Shown here: positions 17,146-23,900 of the stretch, in pieces | Position numbering within the stretch: the first letter of the stretch is position 1 | Layout of the letters: each line of letters begins with the position of its first letter | Source: UBA6987 sp045616945 | Lineage (GTDB): Bacteria > Bacillota > Clostridia > Lachnospirales > Lachnospiraceae | Length of the DNA stretch: 39,527 nt | Assembly: GCA_045616945.1 (NCBI GenBank) | Contig: JAZLHR010000047.1 | Coordinates: 1 to 39,527, forward strand | Reading direction: 5' to 3' | Notes under the pieces: generated by a model | The model's input: the letters and a program-made list of their open reading frames with translations, nothing else | What the model was told of the DNA's origin: nothing | Database searches by the model: none | Made by a program: the position numbers and the translations under genes

Positions 17146-17184
17146 AAACATCCCTGTCAGCTTCACGGCCTGACAGGGATGTTT
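17146..17184. terminator. Terminator after the second MATE gene
   Basis: A 15-bp perfect stem (17146-17160 with 17170-17184), a 9-nt loop and a T7 run on the plus strand. The A-rich left flank could also serve the convergent GH20 gene. Confidence 0.9.
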
Positions 17185-17249
17185 TTTTACTGAAAAGCGA
17201 AGTTTTTCTGCGGATCAACAATACCGGTCTGCCGCGCAGCACCTTCGGC

Positions 17250-19154
17250 TCACGGCTCTTTGGAGAGCTTGAGCCACCATTCCTGCGTAATGGGGCTGGC
17301 ACTGCAGATGCGGCCGTATTTATCCGTCCAGGAAGGGATATCTCCGGAAAAGCCCATGCCGCCGCGCAGATAGGGCAGACGCTCGGCATCCAGTTCTTCC
17401 GGCTTTCTGCCGCCGCCGAGATAATCCTTAAGACTGTCACGGCTGCTCTTCAGGCGGGCGATGAGGCCGCCCCAGCGGATATCGTATACTTCAAACCCGA
17501 GCGGCTTCCCGAGTTCCATCCAATTGGCCCGAAAACATTCACGCACCCTTTCGGCGCGGCGGACAGCCAGCGGCAGCACCCTGTCGGTCAGTTCAAGCAG
17601 TTCATCTCTGCGTTCATTCCGATATGCTTCCGTGATACGCACACCGAGATCTGCCTTCAGTTCCAGGAATTGCGCCAGCAGGTGATAATACCGGAATACG
17701 GAAGCATCATAGCGGCCTTTGCTGCGTTTTTCAGCAGCCGCCATCTTTCGGGAGAGGGCACGGAAATGTTCGCGCACGGGCTTATTTATCAGGTGATAAT
17801 CGAACAGACCTGCCATAGGATCCTGCCAAACCAGAAATTCGGAAGCCGCGCTGGGATGCTTGCTTCCGCATTCGGTGCCGGGGATCAGATCAAAATCCGT
17901 CAATGCCTTATAATCTTCCGCTTCCGCCCCGAAGCAGAAGCGGAAACGCCTGTCGATCCACGCTTCGTCCGGATGATCATTGTAGCAATATTCCGCGAAT
18001 ATCTGCAGCGCATAGCGGTTTACGCGGAAGTCGATATCCTGCCCGATCTCCCAGATGCTGAGGCAGCATTTACGCAGGCCGAGATTCCGGCATGCCTGAA
18101 CGAAGCTCATATTGCCGCAGGTCTCGAACCACTGCGGCGCAAAGCTCAGATAAGTCCATGCAGCAATGAAAATGTGACTTTGGTGTTCCGGATAGCGGCG
18201 CAGCCGCAGTTTGTTTTCGCACCATTCCACGGTATGGGAGCTGTAGTTCCACCAGACGAGCCCCATTCCCTTCGGGGCCTTTTCCCGCTCCGGCGAATCC
18301 GGAGGCAGCATATCATCGAAAATCATAGGAGAAAGGCCCAATTCTCCGGCGATTGCCGCCACCCGTTCCAGATGTTCCGAAAAGATGTCCTGCGAGGGGC
18401 GGTCTCCGTGACGGAGATAGTAAGCGCCGCGGCCGAGGAAAGGACTTTCATCCATGCCCAGATGGATCTTCCTGGTACGGAAAGGCCGGGACGCAGCCGT
18501 CAGTACCTGACGGATATAATCGTAGGTCCGCTCCGAGCCAGGGCAGAGTGCCCGGTGGTTTTCACGGATCCCCTCAAAGGCATCCCACTGCATGACCGTG
18601 GTCAAATGCGCCAATGTCTGCACGAAGGGGACTAATTCCACCCCGATCGCATCTGCATAATCATCCAGTTCACGCAGCTCATCTTCCGTATAGCGGCCGC
18701 GCATATAGCCGAAATAGGGCTGTTCGGGGATCACGAAGCTGTCCTCCATATAAAGGAAGCACATTCCCATCCCGATAAACAGCTGGTCGCGGAGAAAACG
18801 CCGGAAACTTTTCGTGTTCAGTGCCATATTGCCCTGCGAAAGGTCAAGCATGGAAGCAGTTTCGTCAAAGGGTGCCTTTTCTTCTGCCCCGACAGGATTC
18901 TTTCCCGCCGAAAGCTGTTCCAGAAGCAGGCTCAGTGCGCGGAAAAAGACAAACCGCCGCCCCGTATCGCACGATATCACCGCTTCCCGTTCATCCGCAT
19001 GCACGGATATGCGGTCACCGGAAACCGTTTTGATCCGGACAGGCAGGCCTTCCGGACAAAAAGGCATAAAACCGTGCTCGGCAGCAAGCTCTGTCAAACC
19101 GAACGTCAGGTGCAGCGCATCTGTTTCTTCCCTGGAAAATGAAAGCTTTATCAT
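17250..19154 (-). CDS. GH20-like beta-N-acetylhexosaminidase, cytoplasmic
   Basis: A 634-residue glycoside hydrolase of family GH20 type. The catalytic Asp-Glu pair is D235-E236 in IHLGMDES; GH20 enzymes use substrate-assisted catalysis, with the Asp orienting the acetamido group and the Glu as acid/base. An N-terminal alpha/beta domain (about 1-95) precedes the barrel. An extended helical C-terminal region (about 480-600) follows, ending WWLKLSKEP. No signal peptide is present, so it would cleave imported hexosaminides from mucin, chitin or glycolipid glycans. AAGGAG lies 6 bp upstream of the ATG. It is monocistronic with its own promoter. It lies directly after the isomerase operon on the same strand but is separated from it by a hairpin. 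Confidence 0.82.
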   Translation of the reverse strand: MIKLSFSREETDALHLTFGLTELAAEHGFMPFCPEGLPVRIKTVSGDRISVHADEREAVISCDTGRRFVFFRALSLLLEQLSAGKNPVGAEEKAPFDETASMLDLSQGNMALNTKSFRRFLRDQLFIGMGMCFLYMEDSFVIPEQPYFGYMRGRYTEDELRELDDYADAIGVELVPFVQTLAHLTTVMQWDAFEGIRENHRALCPGSERTYDYIRQVLTAASRPFRTRKIHLGMDESPFLGRGAYYLRHGDRPSQDIFSEHLERVAAIAGELGLSPMIFDDMLPPDSPEREKAPKGMGLVWWNYSSHTVEWCENKLRLRRYPEHQSHIFIAAWTYLSFAPQWFETCGNMSFVQACRNLGLRKCCLSIWEIGQDIDFRVNRYALQIFAEYCYNDHPDEAWIDRRFRFCFGAEAEDYKALTDFDLIPGTECGSKHPSAASEFLVWQDPMAGLFDYHLINKPVREHFRALSRKMAAAEKRSKGRYDASVFRYYHLLAQFLELKADLGVRITEAYRNERRDELLELTDRVLPLAVRRAERVRECFRANWMELGKPLGFEVYDIRWGGLIARLKSSRDSLKDYLGGGRKPEELDAERLPYLRGGMGFSGDIPSWTDKYGRICSASPITQEWWLKLSKEP

Positions 19155-19201
19155 ACGATTCTCCTTAAAAGCGTCAGCCGTTCCAAGGCCGATCCGCCCC
19201 T

Positions 19202-19231
19202 ATTATACCCGGGCGTGTTCCGATAAGTCAA
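19202..19231 (-). promoter_or_regulatory. Promoter of the GH20 gene
   Basis: On the minus strand TTGACT (19226-19231), an 18-bp spacer and a perfect TATAAT (19202-19207). Transcription would start near 19195. Confidence 0.72.
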
Positions 19232-19279
19232 GGCTTCGGCAATATGCGGCACCTCTCAAATGCCCCGTCTCCAAAACAA

Positions 19280-19317
19280 GACGGACGCCTCCCGCAAAGC
19301 GCGGAAAGACATCCGTC
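19280..19317 (-). terminator. Probable terminator of the isomerase operon
   Basis: On the minus strand GACGGATG (19310-19317) pairs with CGTCCGTC (19280-19287), including one G-T pair, with an inner CCGC/GCGG stem. It is followed by TTGTTTTGG, a weak T tract. A second small hairpin (CCGGG/CCCGG, around 19339-19353) lies just upstream. Confidence 0.5.
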
Positions 19318-19418
19318 GGATAAAAATATTCAAATATCCCGGGCTATACCCGGCTGGCCGCCGCATATCGGGGCCTTTTTCATGGCGCAGCGGTTCGGGC
19401 ACGCAGTCCCGCGCCTTC

Positions 19419-20732
19419 TCAGATCATTTCCACGCCGGCAAAGCGGCAGAAATACCCGGCAGCCTCCGTCAGCTCACGGTAAACGAGCGCATAATGGTTG
19501 GCTCCGATCTTTTCCCGGAAGGAAGCAATATCGCAGTCCAGGCGGATCGCAGCCATCGGATACGGTGCGCAGCCATATTCCCAGAGCCGCTGTTTTTCGG
19601 AAGCCGCCGTTCCCCCGGTAAGATGCAGGCCCAGCTGCCCCTCGGGCAGCTTCACCAGCCTTGCAAGCGTCACACGGCCTTCCCGAAGCGAAGAACTGTT
19701 CGTCAAATAACCGCCGCCCAGTCCGCCGACCTCAGCCTTCCCGCCCGTCAGAGCGCAGGGCGCAAAGCCGCAGGCTCCCACCGAAAGCACATTGTTTTTC
19801 AGCGTGCGGATATCCACATAGGTCGAAACCGTGCCGCCCGCCAGCTGCGAAAGCACCGCCTGCGTAAGGACTACCGGCAGATCCGCCTCGCAGGAACAGA
19901 TCAGCTTATCTCCCAGAACGGAAAGCGGCAGGCAGGCCGTAAGCCCGTAGGTCTGACTGAGTTCGGTATGACAGCGCACATCCAGGGCCGCCAGCCCGTA
20001 CTCCTCCGCATATTCCCCCAAAGCAAGGCTCATACGGACGATCCGGTCCAGATACCCGCCGGTGCTTCCCTTGACCTTCCGGAGCACTTCCGCCTGCATC
20101 GCGGCATAACGCGGGGAAGACGGATCCGCTTTTTCCATGCGGCTCAGGAGTTCGGACACATCGAAGGAATAGACCTCCGTACCGAAACGCCGGCGGAGCA
20201 GACCGAGATCCATCCCGGCCGCCGTAATACCGTTGAAATTATGTCCGAAGAAGCCGAACCTTGCCGTCCGGAGCCAGGCCAGCGTATGCGCGGCAGCCGC
20301 AAATGCCTTCCAGGAAGCCTTTTCTTCCTCTGTTTCGGGGAAATCCGCAAACAGTTCGCACGGGACGCCCATTCCGCGCAGGGAGCCTGCCAAAGCAGCC
20401 CCCGCAGGCACGGAGGAAAACTCCGTCCGGCGCCCCTCGCAGACAAATTCACTGATGCAGAAGACCGCCAGCGGGCTGCCGAAAAAGGCTCTGGCAGCGA
20501 TCGCCGCCAAACGAGGTTCAGACCAGGTCACGGGCATCAGAACGGCAAAATCGTAATGAAAGGGATGATACAGACGCGAAGCCAGCTCCGCTTTATCGGC
20601 CGTATCAATGCGCGGCGCAGCAATCACCTCAATGCCCAGTTCATCCAGCATTCCTGCCAGACGGCGGACCTGTACATCAGCCGTCTGGTTGTCATAGCCT
20701 TCACAGGAAAAGGGGAGAAGCAGCGCTTTCAT
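19419..20732 (-). CDS. L-fucose/L-arabinose isomerase-fold sugar isomerase
   Basis: A 437-residue protein of the L-fucose/arabinose isomerase superfamily, metal-dependent aldose-ketose isomerases. The N-terminal Rossmann-like domains (DFAVLMPVTWSEPRLAAIA, then FGFFGHNFNGITAAGMD near residues 160-175) and the C-terminal segment with GGTVSTYVDIRTL and CGFAPCAL fit the superfamily. It is shorter than classical FucI (about 590) and AraA (about 500), so the exact sugar is uncertain. The ATG shares one base with the stop of the preceding gene (TAATG at 20730-20734), which implies translational coupling. Last gene of a three-gene operon. Confidence 0.75.
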   Translation of the reverse strand: MKALLLPFSCEGYDNQTADVQVRRLAGMLDELGIEVIAAPRIDTADKAELASRLYHPFHYDFAVLMPVTWSEPRLAAIAARAFFGSPLAVFCISEFVCEGRRTEFSSVPAGAALAGSLRGMGVPCELFADFPETEEEKASWKAFAAAAHTLAWLRTARFGFFGHNFNGITAAGMDLGLLRRRFGTEVYSFDVSELLSRMEKADPSSPRYAAMQAEVLRKVKGSTGGYLDRIVRMSLALGEYAEEYGLAALDVRCHTELSQTYGLTACLPLSVLGDKLICSCEADLPVVLTQAVLSQLAGGTVSTYVDIRTLKNNVLSVGACGFAPCALTGGKAEVGGLGGGYLTNSSSLREGRVTLARLVKLPEGQLGLHLTGGTAASEKQRLWEYGCAPYPMAAIRLDCDIASFREKIGANHYALVYRELTEAAGYFCRFAGVEMI

Positions 20733-21553
20733 TATGCCTCGGCCTCCGTTTTCAGCAGAAATTCACGGATCTCGGGAAGCTTGACCTCGGCGGGTCCGCC
20801 CAGGCAGCACTCCAGATTCATGAATCCGTCAAATCCAATGTCCTTCAGGGAACGCATCCCGGCCTTCCAGTCGGTATTGCCCCAGCCCGGTGCCAGACGG
20901 TTGTGGTCTCCCAGATGCACATGATGGATCCAGGAGCCGTTTTCGCGGATCGCATCCGCAATGCTTTTTTCCTCCAATGCGATATGGAAGAAATCGGCAA
21001 GCAGGCCCATTCGGCGTGTCTTCGCGGGAGAGGCCTTTTCCAGCACCTCACGGCAATCGCACAGACGGGTCAGATATTTTGTCTCATACCGGTTGCATGC
21101 CTCAATCAGCATCCAGGCCCCGTCCTTCACTTCCGCGCCCAAAGCTTCGATGATGCTCACATACAGCTTTTCTTCTTCCGGCGGCATCTTCTGATAGGGA
21201 TCAAACAGCGGCAGCGGATCCTGCGGGCGGTATTCGTATTCCATCTCGGTGATCGCACCCAGCCGGTTCGCGATATCGATGGAACGCTTATACAGGGCCA
21301 GCGCCTCCGCGCGGACTGCCGGATCCTTATCCATCAAATGCCCGTACACAGGCCCGGTGAACGCAAATTCGCAGACTTTGATGCCGGTTTCTTCCTCCAG
21401 ACGCAGCATTTCGTCCAGATATTCTTCTTTCCAGTCAGGGTAATCGCAAAAGACAGTCATGCCCTGATAGCCCATTTTCCGCAGAAAATGGCCCTTTTCG
21501 ATCAAGCTGCTGCCCGGCACCATGCCGGCGGTACAGGATAATTTCAATTTCAT
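20732..21553 (-). CDS. Sugar phosphate isomerase/epimerase (xylose isomerase-like TIM barrel)
   Basis: A 273-residue TIM-barrel protein of the AP-endonuclease-2/xylose isomerase-like family. The presumed divalent metal ligands are spaced as expected: E151 (MLIEACNR), D187 (LLADFFH), H213 (HHVHLGDHNR) and E248 (MNLECC). Members include hydroxypyruvate isomerase, inosose dehydratase-related enzymes and ketose 3-epimerases, so the reaction cannot be assigned. AGGAG lies 8 bp before the ATG. It lies 24 bp after the upstream isomerase gene and is coupled to the FucI-like gene by a one-base overlap. Confidence 0.82.
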   Translation of the reverse strand: MKLKLSCTAGMVPGSSLIEKGHFLRKMGYQGMTVFCDYPDWKEEYLDEMLRLEEETGIKVCEFAFTGPVYGHLMDKDPAVRAEALALYKRSIDIANRLGAITEMEYEYRPQDPLPLFDPYQKMPPEEEKLYVSIIEALGAEVKDGAWMLIEACNRYETKYLTRLCDCREVLEKASPAKTRRMGLLADFFHIALEEKSIADAIRENGSWIHHVHLGDHNRLAPGWGNTDWKAGMRSLKDIGFDGFMNLECCLGGPAEVKLPEIREFLLKTEAEA

Positions 21554-21577
21554 ATCAGACTCTCCTGACGGGCTGCC

Positions 21578-22564
21578 TTAATACCGCTTCTTGAGCATCT
21601 TCTCGCGGATCATCCGGGCAAAGCCTACGCCGGAACCGGTCTTGAAGAGCTCGTCCACTTCCGCATCGTCCAGATTATCGGCAATGGCGCCCAGCGTCTC
21701 GATCCACTCGATACCCTCTTCCAAAGCATCACGGCCGTCTTCGCGGTAAGGATACTGGTCAAAGGAGAACCAGCTGTCATAGCCCATTCTCTTGACCCAG
21801 TACAGATATTCGATATTTTCGATGGGGTGAATGGTACCGGCGATGCAGTCGTCGTCCCAGTAGCCGTAATTATCGTTGACGTGGCAGTGGAACAGCTTAT
21901 CGCCGTACATTTTGATGATGGCGGCTGCTTCGGCCGGATTTTCGATGCCCATCAGGGAGTGGCCGAAATCCAGCGTCACGCCCAGATTTTCGGCGCCGAT
22001 GGCGTTCACCATCAGCATGGTGGAAGCGGCATCGGACATATAGGAACGCATGCGGGGTTCTCTGGGCTTATATTCGATGGAAAGCTTGATATCCTTGCGG
22101 TGATTGCAGCATTCCTTGATGCCCTCCTGGATCCAGGTGCGCTCCTTCAGATAATCTGCCGTGAAGGGATAATCGTAACCGTCCTGGCCGTTCCAGATCG
22201 TAACGATCTCGCCGCCCAGATCGGCGCAGATATCCATCATGATCTTGGTATCGCGGATGGCATTTTTGCGGATCTCGGGATCCTTGGAGCTGAAGGCGCC
22301 GTGGCCCCATTTGCGCTGCGCAAAATAGTCGGGGATGATGGAAACCAGCTGCAGACCGTGGTCCGCGATCAGGTCTTTCATATGCTCGGCATTCTGTTCG
22401 GTGATATGCCAGGTCCCGCACAGCTCGCAGCCGGTGATCTTCTTTACGGATTTGGCCCGGTCAAAGAGCTGCTCCACGGAATAATCGTCGTTGTAGCCGC
22501 ACTGCATATAGCGGTCGGTGAACTGTCCCACATTACTGAGTTCTACGGAATATTTTCTCTTCAT
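21578..22564 (-). CDS. Sugar isomerase/epimerase, TIM barrel (L-rhamnose isomerase / ketose epimerase-like)
   Basis: A 328-residue xylose isomerase-like TIM barrel. Candidate metal ligands are E164 (LSIEYKPREPR), D199 (VTLDFGHS), H226 or H228 (FHCHVND) and D269 (SFDQYP). An Asp rather than Glu at the last position recalls the L-rhamnose isomerase branch. AAAGGA lies close before the ATG. First gene of the operon; the promoter, with a LacI-type operator over its start site, lies directly upstream and faces the divergent lacI-type gene. It probably interconverts aldose/ketose forms of a rare sugar or acid sugar. Confidence 0.82.
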   Translation of the reverse strand: MKRKYSVELSNVGQFTDRYMQCGYNDDYSVEQLFDRAKSVKKITGCELCGTWHITEQNAEHMKDLIADHGLQLVSIIPDYFAQRKWGHGAFSSKDPEIRKNAIRDTKIMMDICADLGGEIVTIWNGQDGYDYPFTADYLKERTWIQEGIKECCNHRKDIKLSIEYKPREPRMRSYMSDAASTMLMVNAIGAENLGVTLDFGHSLMGIENPAEAAAIIKMYGDKLFHCHVNDNYGYWDDDCIAGTIHPIENIEYLYWVKRMGYDSWFSFDQYPYREDGRDALEEGIEWIETLGAIADNLDDAEVDELFKTGSGVGFARMIREKMLKKRY

Positions 22565-22594
22565 AAAATCCTTTCCCCTAGTGAAATTTACTGT

Positions 22595-22608
22595 TTCAAA
22601 CGTTGTAA
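22595..22608. promoter_or_regulatory. Putative LacI-family operator, copy 2
   Basis: TTCAAACGTTGTAA, identical to 4605-4618. It lies about +4 to +17 relative to the predicted start of the isomerase operon, a repression position. It sits about 106 bp upstream of the lacI-type start codon, so autoregulation is less direct. Confidence 0.65.
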
Positions 22609-22618
22609 CACTGTCTTT

Positions 22619-22669
22619 AATCTAGTATGTTTTCCCTGCCTTGTCAAGGACTTTTTTTTGTTGTATAGT
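22619..22669. promoter_or_regulatory. Overlapping divergent promoters of isomerase operon and lacI gene
   Basis: Minus strand: TTGACA (22642-22647), a 17-bp spacer and TAGATT (22619-22624). Plus strand: TTGTCA (22641-22646), a 17-bp spacer and TATAGT (22664-22669). The two -35 hexamers occupy almost the same bases, inside the palindrome CCTTGTCAAGG (22639-22649), so polymerase can serve only one direction at a time. Confidence 0.7.
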
Positions 22670-22713
22670 ATTTGAAAGAACGAAGCCATGTTCTGAGGGA
22701 GGCAAAGCAGCGG

Positions 22714-23748
22714 ATGAAAAACGGGGGCGTTACCATCAAAACCATCGCGGCAGACCTGGGGATCTCGTATTCTACGGTCTCCAAGGCACTGAACGGCGAT
22801 CCGAACATCAAGGAAGAAACTCGCCTGCTGGTGGAAGAAAAAGCAAGAGAGCTGCATTATACCCGCAATTATTTTGCCGAAAGTCTGCGGCGCAAGGATT
22901 CCAAAACGGTCGCGGTGCTTCTGAACGATCTGGATATCCCCGCATACAGTGAAATGATCTCCCTCATTTCGTCCGATCTGGCTGCCTACGGCTATACCAC
23001 CATCGTATCCGATTCCCGCCACGATCCCGAGGCGGAACAGGCCTCGCTGCGTGCCGTCCTGGGCCACATGCCGGATGCGATCATCTACTCTCCCGTCGCG
23101 CTGCACACGGAAAATCACTCACTGCTTCTCCCCTACGCAGACCGCACCCTGATCCTTTCCGAGCCGACGGATTCCCTGCCGGCCAGCTATCTGGTGCTGG
23201 ATCATAAAAAGGGAGGATATCTCAGCGCCTGCCACATGCTCGAAAACGGCATTACGGACAGCTGCATTTTCTGCGGTCCGGAAGGATACCGCTCCGCCGA
23301 TCTGTTTTTGGAAGGCATCATGCAGGCCTTTGAAGAATATTCCGTTCCCTTCGATGCCGGCCGCGTACTGCGCTTCCGGCCGGATCTTATGGAAAGCTTC
23401 AAACGCTTCCTCCGGCTTTGGAATGCCGAGCCCGGCTTTACCCGCGGCGTGATCTGTTTCTGCGATTCCATGGCTTTCGGCATCTACCGTGCCGCCAAGG
23501 AGCTGGGGATCTCCGTCCCGGAGGATATCAGCGTCATCGGCTACGACGACAGCCCCGCCAATGAATTCACCGCGCCGCCTCTGACCACGCTGCATGTGCC
23601 CAAGGACCTCATTGCCAAGCATTGCTCGCAGTTTGTCGTCAATCGTCTGCTGAACGGCGATTCCGGGCAGCACATCAGTCGGCTGGAACCGTTTCTGGCC
23701 CGGCGCGGCTCCGTGAAGATCCGTCACGGCAGCCATACAAAAAGCTGA
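22714..23748 (+). CDS. LacI/GalR-family transcriptional regulator
   Basis: A 344-residue regulator. The N-terminal helix-turn-helix (about 6-30: VTIKTIAADLGISYSTVSKA, then LNG) and hinge helix are typical of LacI, followed by a periplasmic-binding-protein-like effector domain (DISVIGYDDSPANEFTAPPLTTL near the C-terminus). The start at 22714 is chosen because the ATG at 22672 lies at or before the predicted transcription start; GGGAGG is 11 bp upstream, slightly far. It most likely represses the divergent isomerase operon and, through an identical operator, the ceramidase-fold gene at 4642. The inducer is probably a sugar or sugar derivative. A hairpin terminator follows at 23809-23838. Confidence 0.9.
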   Translation: MKNGGVTIKTIAADLGISYSTVSKALNGDPNIKEETRLLVEEKARELHYTRNYFAESLRRKDSKTVAVLLNDLDIPAYSEMISLISSDLAAYGYTTIVSDSRHDPEAEQASLRAVLGHMPDAIIYSPVALHTENHSLLLPYADRTLILSEPTDSLPASYLVLDHKKGGYLSACHMLENGITDSCIFCGPEGYRSADLFLEGIMQAFEEYSVPFDAGRVLRFRPDLMESFKRFLRLWNAEPGFTRGVICFCDSMAFGIYRAAKELGISVPEDISVIGYDDSPANEFTAPPLTTLHVPKDLIAKHCSQFVVNRLLNGDSGQHISRLEPFLARRGSVKIRHGSHTKS

Positions 23749-23808
23749 AGCGGTATACATTTCATAAACTTTTCATATTCTTTCAGCGAAAAATATGGTA
23801 TGCTACTG

Positions 23809-23838
23809 ACAGGCCGCATCCGGTGCGGTCTGTTTTTT
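23809..23838 (+). terminator. Terminator after lacI-type gene
   Basis: A 10-bp stem (23809-23818 with 23824-23833, one G-T pair), a 5-nt loop and a T6 run. A possible extended -10 (TGGTATGCT, -10 at 23799-23804) lies immediately before it, so a transcript from that promoter would start within the hairpin. Confidence 0.75.
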
Positions 23839-23900
23839 GCAGTCGTTTTTTCAGGTTCCGCGGAGCCGTCCGCCGGGACCGTGAGGAAAGGAGTCCCCAC

